DNA from: an uncultured Pirellula sp.
GTDB taxonomy: Bacteria > Planctomycetota > Planctomycetia > Pirellulales > Pirellulaceae
Assembly: GCA_903892355.1 (NCBI GenBank)
Contig: CAITIE010000104.1
Location: 1 to 64,000 of the forward strand
Length of the DNA stretch: 64,000 nt
Direction of reading: 5' to 3'
The position numbers were made by a program, and so were the translations under genes. How positions within the stretch are numbered: the stretch's first letter is position 1; each line of letters begins with the position of its first letter. A model generated the notes under the pieces. That model saw only the letters and a program-made list of their open reading frames with translations, was not told where the DNA came from and made no database searches. Below are positions 9,474 through 17,826 of this stretch, in pieces.

Positions 9474-10406
9474 CTACTGCGTCAGTACGCGCAAACTCTT
9501 CGGCAGAGGGAAGTAGACATCTTCCTTCCGAACTTCGCGTTCCTCCAAGGTCGCTCCGAAATGCTCCTGCAGCCAAAGAATAGTCCCCTGGACCACTTCC
9601 TCGGGCGCACTGGCACCGGCTGTGATCAAGACAGTTTCACCCGCTGAGAAAAGCGTGCGATCTAGATCTTGCGGACCATCTACCAAGTACGCGGGTTTTC
9701 CCTTTTCGTTAGCGAGCTCACGCAGGCGTTGCGAATTGCTGCTGTTCTGGGAACCAAGTACGATCACCTTGTCCGCTTCATCGCACAGCAAGCGAACGGC
9801 TTCTTGCCTATTCTGAGTTGCGTAGCAAATGTCCTCCTTGGGCGGCCCGATGATCCAAGGGAACCGTTCCTTCAAACGTGAGATGACTCGGTTCGCATCG
9901 TCCACACTCAACGTCGTCTGGGTCAAATACGCAAGCTTCGTCCCAGGCTCAAATTGAAGCTGATCCACCTCTTCGGTATTCTCAACCAAAATAATCGCCT
10001 CCGGAGCCTCTCCCATCGTCCCAATGACCTCGTCATGCCCCTCGTGACCTATCAAGACGATGGTGTAATGGTCCTTGGCGAATTTTATCGCCTCCAAATG
10101 GACCTTGGTTACCAACGGGCACGTTGCATCAATCGCCCGCAACTCCCGAGATGCCGCCACCCGGCGGATCTCAGGAGCCACCCCGTGTGCGGAGAACAGC
10201 ACCGTGGCCCCTGTTGGAATTTCCTCGAGATGATCGACGAATATCGCACCTTTTCCTTGGAAAGTACGGACGACGTGCTGATTGTGCACAATCTCGTGGT
10301 ACACATAAATCGGCGGTCCAAAATGGCGTAATGCCAATTCCAAACTCTGGACCGCCATGTTGACTCCCGCACAAAATCCGCGGGGAGCAGCTAGGATTAT
10401 CTTCAT
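9474..10406 (-). CDS. ispH: 4-hydroxy-3-methylbut-2-enyl diphosphate reductase (IspH/LytB)
   Basis: Last enzyme of the MEP isoprenoid pathway; converts HMBPP to IPP and DMAPP using a [4Fe-4S] cluster. The 310-residue protein has the three cluster cysteines in their usual contexts: C12 in GFCAGV, C96 in DATCPLV and C194 in EDICYATQ. The conserved HEIVHN, SAHGV and GHEGHDEV histidine motifs are present too. It is divergent from hpnC across only 53 bp, so the supplier of isoprenoid units sits beside the genes that consume them in squalene synthesis. Confidence 0.97.
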   Translation of the reverse strand: MKIILAAPRGFCAGVNMAVQSLELALRHFGPPIYVYHEIVHNQHVVRTFQGKGAIFVDHLEEIPTGATVLFSAHGVAPEIRRVAASRELRAIDATCPLVTKVHLEAIKFAKDHYTIVLIGHEGHDEVIGTMGEAPEAIILVENTEEVDQLQFEPGTKLAYLTQTTLSVDDANRVISRLKERFPWIIGPPKEDICYATQNRQEAVRLLCDEADKVIVLGSQNSSNSQRLRELANEKGKPAYLVDGPQDLDRTLFSAGETVLITAGASAPEEVVQGTILWLQEHFGATLEEREVRKEDVYFPLPKSLRVLTQ

Positions 10407-10424
10407 TCGAGGGTGGGTTCCTTT

Positions 10425-10453
10425 TTGGAAACTGACTTTCTGTCAATAATGAT
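10425..10453 (+). promoter_or_regulatory. Possible hpnC promoter
   Basis: TTGGAA (10425-10430) and TAATGA (10447-10452) are separated by 16 bp and lie directly ahead of the hpnC ATG at 10460, which has no Shine-Dalgarno. If real, the transcript would be nearly leaderless. The assignment rests on consensus similarity alone. Confidence 0.3.
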
Positions 10454-10459
10454 ACCCTT

Positions 10460-11593
10460 ATGGAAACCGTTCGCGAAGCCAATCTGCAACCTCCCTCCGC
10501 CCCGGAGCTACCCAAGGGTGCAGCATGCGCCGATCCGTTAGAGCACGCAACGCCACCGCCCATGCCGGAATCCCAATTGAATGCCACCCCCTCCACAACC
10601 TCAGAACCGGTGGGGGCTGCCGCCGAACGGCCCGGCAAAGGGCTCGTTCTCGCCCATCTAGATCGATTCGGCCCAGATTCGAAAATCGCAGCAATGGCCG
10701 TCGATGAAGCCTTTGCTTACTGCCAAAAGTTAGCCCGAAAACATTATGAAAATTTTTCGGTGACCAACCTGTGGCTCCCCAGATCGATCCAACCCCACTT
10801 CTGCAGCATTTACGCGTACTGCCGATGGTCTGATGATCTGGCCGATGAGACGGGTTCCACCGTTCGAGCTTCATCGCTCCTGCAGTGGTGGCAATCCGAA
10901 CTCGACGACTGCTTCCGCGATCGCGTCCGTCACCCTGTTTTTATAGCACTGCGCAAGACCATTTCGGAGTTTGATCTCCCCAAAGATCCCTTCGACGATT
11001 TGCTCTCGGCGTTTATCCAAGACCAATCCGTCACCCGATACCAAGAGATGACACCCCTCCTCGATTACTGCACTAGATCCGCAAACCCAGTCGGGCGATT
11101 GGTGCTCCATCTGGCCCGATGCGTGACGCCTGAAACCATCCGATGGAGCGACTCGATCTGCAGCGGATTGCAATTGGCGAATTTCTGCCAAGACGTCCCG
11201 GTCGACGCTCGCCGCGGACGAATCTATCTTCCAATGTCGCTCTTGGAACAGCACGGGATTTCCGAACATGATGTCCTCGCAGATCGCTACCAACCCCAGC
11301 TTGCGAAATGCGTTGAATCCCTCGCCTCCCAAGCTCGCTTGATGCTGTCAGCCGGCGTTCCCTTGGTAGGGCACGGCCCTTCGTGGTTCGCTCGTAGCAT
11401 CCAACTGTTCGTTCGAGGCGGCCTGACGGTACTTGAGAATATCGCCTCGCATCAGCACGATGTGTGGTCCACTCCGATCACTGTCTCTCGTTCCCAGAAG
11501 ATCCGTCTCCTCATCGATGCCTGCTTTCGCCCACGCTCTCAATCGCTGGCGATCACGCCCAATGCCCGGGCGATAGACGGGCGGCAAGCATGA
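10460..11593 (+). CDS. hpnC: Squalene synthase-like protein HpnC (hydroxysqualene route)
   Basis: A trans-isoprenyl diphosphate synthase family protein of 377 residues. The first Asp-rich motif DDLADE (in YAYCRWSDDLADETGS) and the second motif region NFCQDVPVDARRGRIYLP identify the squalene/phytoene synthase fold. In the HpnCDE pathway HpnC works with HpnD to convert farnesyl diphosphate via presqualene diphosphate to hydroxysqualene. The first 78 residues are Pro/Ala-rich and unconserved; homology begins near MAVDEAFAYC, so a later start is possible. Its stop overlaps the start of the next gene by 4 bp (ATGA), implying translational coupling. Confidence 0.92.
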   Translation: METVREANLQPPSAPELPKGAACADPLEHATPPPMPESQLNATPSTTSEPVGAAAERPGKGLVLAHLDRFGPDSKIAAMAVDEAFAYCQKLARKHYENFSVTNLWLPRSIQPHFCSIYAYCRWSDDLADETGSTVRASSLLQWWQSELDDCFRDRVRHPVFIALRKTISEFDLPKDPFDDLLSAFIQDQSVTRYQEMTPLLDYCTRSANPVGRLVLHLARCVTPETIRWSDSICSGLQLANFCQDVPVDARRGRIYLPMSLLEQHGISEHDVLADRYQPQLAKCVESLASQARLMLSAGVPLVGHGPSWFARSIQLFVRGGLTVLENIASHQHDVWSTPITVSRSQKIRLLIDACFRPRSQSLAITPNARAIDGRQA

Positions 11594-14184
11594 CCGCTTT
11601 GGATCTTTCATACCAGGAATGCGAGCGTATTTCTCGCTCGAGCGGCTCCAATTTCTATCGATCCTTCCAATTCCTCCGCCACGACCGACGACGTGCGATG
11701 CATGCACTCTACGCGTTTGCTCGACTGGCGGACGATGCCACCGATCCCCCCTCGGTGCACGCTGAATCGCAAACACGTGTGCAATCGATGCACGATTTGC
11801 CTCAGGTCGATCGAGAGATCGGGTGGAACCTCGACGCATGGCTTGGTTGGATCGAGTCGCTGAACGCGCCGCGCGAACCGTCCAGCACCAACGCGACAAC
11901 GCCATCAGTGTGCGACTCGCTGCGACAGATTCGTCCTGCGCTCGCGGACTCAGTACAACGATTCGAAATTCCCAAAGCTCTCCTCGCGGAAATTGTACGC
12001 GGGGTGGATGCGGACACGCGGCCCAACGAGATCCATTCATGGAACGATCTCAGGCAGTACTCCTTTCAAGTCGCATCGGCGGTGGGATTATGCTGCGCGG
12101 CAATATGGACCGAGCCAGGCAGCTTGGTCCAAAACCAACCTCTTTGGAACGCCGCGATCGATTGTGGTTTAGCATTCCAACTGACGAATATCCTGCGAGA
12201 TTTGGTCGAGGACTCGCAACGCCATCGGGTGTATCTGCCAAGTAACGAATTAACTCTGTTCGGGATCGACCGAGCCCGTTGGCTCGATACGCTAGCTCGT
12301 CCCTACGCAAAAGCCCCCAACGCAAAAGAGTTAAACGATCTAGGGGATTGGCGAGGGCTCCTCGAGGTTCAACTCGAGCGAGCCGACGCCCTTTACGAAC
12401 GCGGTTGGCGAGTGATCGAACACCTCGAGAGCGATGGCGGACGCATGTTTTCACTCATGTGGCAAACCTATCGCACGCTCTTCCAAAAAATCCAGCGATC
12501 ACCGCAAAGGGTTTTTTCGGAACGCGTTCGGCTCGGGGGCGTGGATAAATGGAAGCTTGCCTCTTCGCATTTTTTCACCCCGCAATTCCATCGATGCGTC
12601 CATAGCACCAACCAGCAGATTTGCCGAGATGCAACCCATCCGTTAAGTAGGCTCTCGAGCACGCTCTCCACCAGTTCGATCGAAACACCTCAACGCATCT
12701 CGGCGACACATTCGAACAGCGATACCCCGCCAAAGGTCGCTGTTATCGGCGGTGGATTGGCGGGCATTCAGGCAGCGATTCATTTGGCAAGACACGGCTG
12801 CAGCGTCGACCTCATCGAGGCTAAATCGAGGCTCGGTGGACGTGTCGGTTCCTTCTTCGACCCCATCTCTCAATCCCACGTAGATTACTGCCAACACGTC
12901 GGCATGGTCTGCTGCACCGCACTCCGACGATTCCTTCATCTCACCTCCCAGGAATCCCAGTGGTCGATCCAGGATACCCTCCATTTTGTTTCTAAATCGG
13001 GAAAGAAGATTTCAGTTTCCGCTTGGCCGCTTCCCGCACCGTTCCATCTTTCCGGATTGCTGCTTCGCTGGCCCGACCTGCGAGCCCTCGACCGACTGCA
13101 AATCGCCCGCGGACTCATCGTACTGATGGGCACACGAAGCAATCCGAGATTTGAAAAGACACCAGCATTGGATTGGCTACGGGAACATGGACAGAGCGAT
13201 CAAGCCATCTCCGCGTTTTGGACAACGATCTTGGTCAGCGCGCTCGGCGAACAAATCCATCGTGTCACGATGGGTCCTGTTCGCAAAGTGCTCATCGATG
13301 GCTTCGCAGCCACTCGCGATGCATTTCACTTAATGGTTCCCCAGCACCCTCTCTCGGAACTCATCGATCAAAATTGTCGCGGAGTGCTGGAGCAATTGGA
13401 CGTTCAGCTCCGCGCCTCGGAATCGGTGGAAAAACTCGCTGAATTGCCGAACGGGAAATGGAGAGTCGGCACTTCGATCGAGAAAACGCTCGGAGACTGT
13501 GCAGCGAACAGGAATCCCAACAACGAATTCGATGCGATCGTGATCGCCGTTCCATGGCATCGTGCGTCTAGCGTTTTCAACAACCTAGAGTCGAACTCTT
13601 CGTCGCCCGATCCGGACCAATGCGACGTTAACTTACATTCCATCGGCGAGCTTGCAAACCAACTCGAAGCCTCTCCCATCACAGGTGTTCATACGTGGTG
13701 GGACCGCCCATGGCTGGACCAACCCCATGCGATCCTCATCGATCGGCTCTGCCAGTGGGTTTTTCCTGGCCCCAAGGAAGGAACCTCCAATCGCTGCGAT
13801 GCGACAACCAATACCAGCAACGAAACCTACTACCAAATCGTGATTAGCGGATCGCGCGACCTGCCTCGTGGCGATCCTGCATCGATCCTTCAATCCATTC
13901 AAAAGGACTTGGCGGAAGTGTTTCCTGAATCCGCCAAATCAACCATGGTGCGAGGCAAAGTCGTGACGGATCCACATTCTGTTTTTTCGGTTTCACCAGG
14001 ACACGAAGCGAGTCGTATCCAACAGAATATCCTCGGTGCACGCGGTATTTTCATCGCGGGAGATTGGACCGATACAGGTTGGCCTGCAACGATGGAAGGA
14101 GCCGTACGATCAGGGGCGCTCGCAGCCGAGTACACACTCGAGCATTTGCAACGCCCCGCGAGATTGCTAAAACGGCCCTACTAG
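11590..14184 (+). CDS. hpnD-hpnE: HpnD-HpnE fusion: presqualene diphosphate synthase plus hydroxysqualene dehydroxylase
   Basis: One 864-residue frame joins two enzymes. Residues about 1-300 are an HpnD-type squalene/phytoene synthase, with the first Asp motif DDATD (48-52) and second motif NILRDLVEDSQRHRVYLP (about 200-217). Residues about 330-380 form a Ser/Thr-rich linker. From about 382 an FAD/NAD(P)-binding oxidoreductase follows, with VIGGGLAGIQAA (GxGxxG about 387-392), EAKSRLGGRVGS, and a C-terminal FIAGDWTDTGWPATMEGA flavin-binding motif, matching HpnE. With HpnC this gives the complete farnesyl diphosphate to squalene route. ATG 11590 was chosen because it overlaps the hpnC stop and opens directly on the HpnD homology; earlier in-frame starts lie inside hpnC. 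Fusion keeps the two steps on one polypeptide and may limit release of hydroxysqualene. Confidence 0.9.
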   Translation: MTALDLSYQECERISRSSGSNFYRSFQFLRHDRRRAMHALYAFARLADDATDPPSVHAESQTRVQSMHDLPQVDREIGWNLDAWLGWIESLNAPREPSSTNATTPSVCDSLRQIRPALADSVQRFEIPKALLAEIVRGVDADTRPNEIHSWNDLRQYSFQVASAVGLCCAAIWTEPGSLVQNQPLWNAAIDCGLAFQLTNILRDLVEDSQRHRVYLPSNELTLFGIDRARWLDTLARPYAKAPNAKELNDLGDWRGLLEVQLERADALYERGWRVIEHLESDGGRMFSLMWQTYRTLFQKIQRSPQRVFSERVRLGGVDKWKLASSHFFTPQFHRCVHSTNQQICRDATHPLSRLSSTLSTSSIETPQRISATHSNSDTPPKVAVIGGGLAGIQAAIHLARHGCSVDLIEAKSRLGGRVGSFFDPISQSHVDYCQHVGMVCCTALRRFLHLTSQESQWSIQDTLHFVSKSGKKISVSAWPLPAPFHLSGLLLRWPDLRALDRLQIARGLIVLMGTRSNPRFEKTPALDWLREHGQSDQAISAFWTTILVSALGEQIHRVTMGPVRKVLIDGFAATRDAFHLMVPQHPLSELIDQNCRGVLEQLDVQLRASESVEKLAELPNGKWRVGTSIEKTLGDCAANRNPNNEFDAIVIAVPWHRASSVFNNLESNSSSPDPDQCDVNLHSIGELANQLEASPITGVHTWWDRPWLDQPHAILIDRLCQWVFPGPKEGTSNRCDATTNTSNETYYQIVISGSRDLPRGDPASILQSIQKDLAEVFPESAKSTMVRGKVVTDPHSVFSVSPGHEASRIQQNILGARGIFIAGDWTDTGWPATMEGAVRSGALAAEYTLEHLQRPARLLKRPY

Positions 14185-14286
14185 CAGAAATGGTAGCTGG
14201 AGCAACAGCGAAGCCTGCGGAGGATACTTGGGCATCGACGCATTCGCGTGCGATTCGAAGATCCAACGCCAGCATAGACCAGCGTT

Positions 14287-14925
14287 TTATGTCGCGGGTT
14301 TAGAACCCGAAGCAAGCAACCACAATCCATGCTCTTTGACATACGCTTCTACCGCTGCAGGAACCAAGTACCGGATACTCCGTCCTTCACGCACGCGGCG
14401 CTGGATATCGCGCGATGCTATCTCGATGCTGGGCACATCCAAACGGATGCGTTGAATCGCTTCGATCTGTTCAGGCGTAGCAATGCCGGATAACGATGCC
14501 CAATCGGGGTCGGGCATCCCACCTCGACTCGCGACCACGAGTTGCACGCGCGAAAGCAAGTCGCTAGGCTCACGCCACTTTTTGAGATCCACCAAAGAAT
14601 CCGCGCCGATCAACAAGTAGAAATCAGCATCGGGCTCCGATTCTTGCATCGCTCGAATAGTGTCGATGCTGTAGCTAACACCTCCGCGGCGAATCTCCGA
14701 CTCATCGACGGAAAAATAAGGGTTAGCGCCTATGGCGAGACGAATCATCTCCAGTCGATGCTTGTCCGAGGACGGAGGAGACTCCGTCTTGAAGGGCGAT
14801 ACCTTGGCAGGCACGATTCGAACTGCGTCCAAGCCCAATCCTTCGCGAAATTGCTCGGCGATGATCAAGTGCCCAAGATGGATCGGGTCGAACGACCCTC
14901 CGAAAATTCCAATCTTTTTCTTCAA
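14287..14925 (-). CDS. nadD: Nicotinate-nucleotide adenylyltransferase
   Basis: Adenylates nicotinate mononucleotide in NAD biosynthesis. The 212-residue protein has the nucleotidyltransferase signature GIFGGSFDPIHLGHL at its N-terminus, PAKVSPFK, YSIDTIRAMQ, LLIGADSL (substrate contact) and a C-terminal SSEIR-like variant, IASRDIQRRVREGRSIRYLVP, containing the second ATP-binding Ser/Arg region. The ATG overlaps the stop of the upstream FhcC-like gene by 4 bp. The end is convergent with the squalene operon about 100 bp away. Confidence 0.95.
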   Translation of the reverse strand: MKKKIGIFGGSFDPIHLGHLIIAEQFREGLGLDAVRIVPAKVSPFKTESPPSSDKHRLEMIRLAIGANPYFSVDESEIRRGGVSYSIDTIRAMQESEPDADFYLLIGADSLVDLKKWREPSDLLSRVQLVVASRGGMPDPDWASLSGIATPEQIEAIQRIRLDVPSIEIASRDIQRRVREGRSIRYLVPAAVEAYVKEHGLWLLASGSKPAT

Positions 14926-15842
14926 GTCGACTCTCCCTCTTCATTCGATTCATGGACGAAATCACTTGTGGTCATATGGGTAATTCGTCGCATGCACAGC
15001 ACTTCAGCTTGTCCGTCGATGCTCATGTCCCCTAGTTGTCGACTCACCCACCGCGAGGTTGGGAAGTTGATTTCCCTCGCGCGCTGCGATTCGATCGAAT
15101 CGCAAAACGCTAACACCGAATCTTGGAGTTTGCGCAGATGCTTCCACACCAAGGGTAAAAAACTGAGCTCGAAGTACTTCGGGTCCGACAAACTGCACCC
15201 TGGCTCACTGCAGGGGTCCGAGAGGAAGATCAAACTTCCGCGACGCATGCCCATCCCCCACGCCTCACCGACATCCCCGAAAACAATCATCGTCCCCGCG
15301 ATGCACTGAGCCCCTAGTGCCTCCCCCGCATCCCCGCCAATCACGATCGTTCCGCGGCGAAGCCGCTCGCACGCACGATCGCCGACGTTGCCGTATACCA
15401 AACAATCGCCCCCCCGGATCCCCGACTTTTCGCCCGGTAAGGGAGCTCCGAATCTATCCCCGCAATTCCCAAAAACGATCGATACACCTTCTTTTTTCCC
15501 GGCGAAGGCCTCATCCCCGGCATCGCCCAGCACCAATAATCGCCCACCTTCCTGCCTTTCTCCGAATCGGTCCCCAACATTCCCGCGGATCACCAAAGTT
15601 CCACGCGAATGATTGACTCCTAGCCGCTGAAATCGCGAGCAATCTCCGACTATCGACAACGTCTCGTCACTCGATTCTGTCCTCGAGATCGAAAACAAAT
15701 CGGCCAGAGTTCGCATTCCCTCCGACGTCTCGATCGGAACCCCTTGCAATTCAGTCGCACTTTTGCCGCATAGCCGATCCACAGCGATGGCAGTTCCATC
15801 GATCCAATCTAGCGTCGAAGGAAGAACATGCAGTTCAATCAC
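14922..15842 (-). CDS. Formylmethanofuran dehydrogenase subunit C-like beta-helix protein (FhcC/FwdC-like)
   Basis: The 306-residue protein has seven or so Gly-rich rungs of the GxGxG type (for example LVIRGNVGDRFGERQ, LLVLGDAGDEAF, CLVYGNVGDRACERL, IVIGGDAGEALGA, MIVFGDVGEAWGMG), the right-handed beta-helix seen in FwdC/FhcC and in the C-terminal domain of glutamate synthase. Length and N-terminal segment fit FhcC. Planctomycetes carry archaeal-type tetrahydromethanopterin C1 genes, in which Fhc hydrolyses formyl-H4MPT, so this is the preferred call. FhcA, B and D are not in the window. It overlaps nadD by 4 bp. A different GXGXG-domain protein is the main alternative. Confidence 0.75.
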   Translation of the reverse strand: MIELHVLPSTLDWIDGTAIAVDRLCGKSATELQGVPIETSEGMRTLADLFSISRTESSDETLSIVGDCSRFQRLGVNHSRGTLVIRGNVGDRFGERQEGGRLLVLGDAGDEAFAGKKEGVSIVFGNCGDRFGAPLPGEKSGIRGGDCLVYGNVGDRACERLRRGTIVIGGDAGEALGAQCIAGTMIVFGDVGEAWGMGMRRGSLIFLSDPCSEPGCSLSDPKYFELSFLPLVWKHLRKLQDSVLAFCDSIESQRAREINFPTSRWVSRQLGDMSIDGQAEVLCMRRITHMTTSDFVHESNEEGEST

Positions 15843-15950
15843 GGGACACCTCTATGGAATCGCGCATGGTCGGATTCTCCTGGAAACGGTTTTTGCGAAA
15901 ACGAGGGACACACGAACGCAAGATCGCATACCAAAATCGAAATGTCGTAA

Positions 15951-16625
15951 TCAATCCGGTGCAACCAAGTTGGCTCGGCACCACAAACTCGGGTCGTCGA
16001 GGGGAATCGTGTGCGAAAGCCGAGCGATCGAATGCCGACGATATTGCGAATCCAATGCATAAAAATAGATCCCCAACTCCGGAAAGTCGGTCGGATTGAA
16101 ACCGGTCAACGCATCACCTGCAAGGAAGACTTTGAGATAAACTCGTTGATCGGTGGCGGTATACCAGCCCCAAAGGTCTCTATCATCGATCGGCCGCGGC
16201 GAGGATTTAGCTCGCGTGATCGGAACCAATCGCGATTCCATTCGGACGTTGCTTGCTGTCGCACCGGGGGGAATATCCGACCGAAACTGAAACTGATGGC
16301 AGTACGTATTCGCTCGGTGAATCCCTGTGCTACCGCGTGTATCGACCAAAAAGTGGACCAATGTTTCCCCAGTGTCGCGAGGCCCGAATTTGGATGCGGC
16401 TTTTGGGTACTCCATTTCGAAGAAGATACCCGACTCGGACCATGCCAATTTCGACTCGTGCATTCGATCAGGTTGGCTCAGTGCATGAAGTTCCGGCAAG
16501 CGATGGGTCGCGTCCAAACTCCACTGGTTCGGTTTGCGAGGATCCGCAGTGGAATCGAGACGATAGACGGGGAACGAAAAATCGAAGAGCCACGCAGAAT
16601 CTTCGACCAAATTTTTGAGGCTCAT
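15951..16625 (-). CDS. CBM9-like/DOMON-fold hypothetical protein
   Basis: From ATG 16625 the protein has 224 residues and no signal peptide. It opens with WLFDFSFPVYRL and contains ESGIFFEMEYP, LVHFLVDTRGSTGIHRANTYCHQF and LTGFNPTDFPELGIYF. This order of beta strands, an 'own territory' of VDTR...HRAN...FCH and a final LGFxY-like strand, resembles family 9 carbohydrate-binding-like modules that planctomycetes encode as stand-alone proteins. Function is unknown. An upstream ATG at 16772 would extend it into the CPBP gene and is disfavoured, because 16625 gives a 4-bp overlap with that gene's stop. Confidence 0.65.
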   Translation of the reverse strand: MSLKNLVEDSAWLFDFSFPVYRLDSTADPRKPNQWSLDATHRLPELHALSQPDRMHESKLAWSESGIFFEMEYPKAASKFGPRDTGETLVHFLVDTRGSTGIHRANTYCHQFQFRSDIPPGATASNVRMESRLVPITRAKSSPRPIDDRDLWGWYTATDQRVYLKVFLAGDALTGFNPTDFPELGIYFYALDSQYRRHSIARLSHTIPLDDPSLWCRANLVAPD

Positions 16626-17257
16626 AAACCGACTCTCGATCCCCGCTCGGCATTTCGTTTCATTGAAATCAATACGATCGCGTCGTAAACGGCATGCGCC
16701 ACAATCGACGATAGCAAATTTTGCGTGATCAGGTAGAGAATGCCCATCATCGCACCCATCATCGCCGCGCATGCAACGTACGTCCTACTGATCGGATGCG
16801 CCATTCCAAACGCGATCGAGGCGATCACAACCCCGAATCCGATCCGAGACCAGGAATGATCCAACCCTCCAGGTCCGATCAAGGCCGATTGCAACCAACC
16901 TCGAAACAACAATTCTTCACCGACCCCCGCAGTGATCGCCAAGGTCAGGAGTTGCAATCGGGTCATCGGCATCAAGTACTCCAGGAATTGCCCTTCGGTG
17001 AGTTTGGCCAATTCTTGGATGCTGCGCAGTGGCAACCGCGAAAAGATCGCCATCCAGCCGACGAAAACAACGCCGAAGAAAATCCCGGCAGCCAAGCCGA
17101 TAGAAAGACCACGAAGATCGTACCAGCGCGGTACAAAAGCCCGAGCATCGGGCCCTATCAACCAGCCCAATGCGATCGCCAATCCACCGATCGCCAATTC
17201 GCTCAACGCTGCCACTGCAAATCGATTGTCCGTGTCATCGTTTGCGAAATGGTTCAT
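16622..17257 (-). CDS. CPBP family intramembrane glutamic endopeptidase
   Basis: A 211-residue multispanning membrane protein with the CPBP (Abi) motifs: EELLFRG (catalytic Glu pair and Arg), AFGMAHP (motif 2 His) and SIVAHAVYDAIV (motif 3 His). Bacterial members act as membrane proteases or as maturation and immunity factors; the substrate here is unknown. A longer frame reaches 17350 but would run into the 3' end of the RNase P RNA, so ATG 17257 (MNHFANDDTDNR) is preferred. It overlaps the downstream CBM9-like gene by 4 bp. Confidence 0.88.
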   Translation of the reverse strand: MNHFANDDTDNRFAVAALSELAIGGLAIALGWLIGPDARAFVPRWYDLRGLSIGLAAGIFFGVVFVGWMAIFSRLPLRSIQELAKLTEGQFLEYLMPMTRLQLLTLAITAGVGEELLFRGWLQSALIGPGGLDHSWSRIGFGVVIASIAFGMAHPISRTYVACAAMMGAMMGILYLITQNLLSSIVAHAVYDAIVLISMKRNAERGSRVGL

Positions 17258-17291
17258 CGAGGTTTCGAAAAATGGGATTGGCGATAAAAAC

Positions 17292-17697
17292 TCCGGGAGG
17301 CATATAAGCCGGGTTCTGTCACGAAACTCCCAAGGGAGCGTCGAGGGCAATCATTCATCTGGGTCCGCAATTGCTTGCGTCCTCAAGCGATCTACCCGAA
17401 TGTTGACGTCACGAGCAACGACGCGTCCGCCATAAGCGGACTCATTCTGTTGGATCTTGCTCCAAATGGGGTTTACCAAGCGACGAGAGTCACCCCCCGC
17501 CCTGGTGGGCTCTTACCCCACCGTTTCACCCTTACCCGCGGAGTTTCCTCCTGCTGGCGGTTTGCTTTCTGTTGCACTTTCCCTAGCCTTGCGGCCGGTC
17601 GACGTTATCGACCATCTTGCTCTTTGGAGCCCGGACTTTCCTCCGAAACGCCAGCCGCGTGCGCGGCTCCGCTTCGGCGATTGCCCTGCCTCCCGGA
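17292..17697 (-). ncRNA. rnpB: RNase P RNA, bacterial class A
   Basis: The RNA subunit of RNase P, which matures tRNA 5' ends. On the minus strand the sequence shows the universal blocks in order: GGAGGAAAGTCCGGGCTCC near the 5' end, AACAGAAAGCAAACCGCC, GGGTAAGGGTGAAACGGTG, GGTAAGAGCCCACC, TGGTAAACCCC, AGATGAATGATTGCC and a final GACAGAACCCGGCTTAT. The termini pair as helix P1 (CCGGGAGGC at 17696-17688 with GCCTCCCGG at 17301-17293), which sets both ends to within a few bases. No reading frame inside it should be annotated. Confidence 0.96.
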
Positions 17698-17712
17698 TAC
17701 CTCTAAGTATAC
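17697..17712 (-). promoter_or_regulatory. Probable rnpB -10 element
   Basis: On the minus strand a TATACT hexamer lies about 7-10 nt upstream of the expected RNase P RNA 5' end. No good -35 is evident at 17 bp. Position and consensus fit are the only support. Confidence 0.4.
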
Positions 17713-17794
17713 ACACAATCGACAGACGATTCATCCGCCCCGCGCGTCCTTGCGCGAAATACAATCCCTCGCGATCAGCAGAACCACCCCATTA

Positions 17795-17819
17795 GCCCAA
17801 CTGGCCCAACTGGCCCAAC
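17795..17819. repeat. 9-bp tandem repeat
   Basis: The unit GCCCAACTG occurs nearly three times in a row in the short space between rnpB and the next gene's stop codon. It is non-coding. Confidence 0.8.
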
Positions 17820-17826
17820 CAAAACC

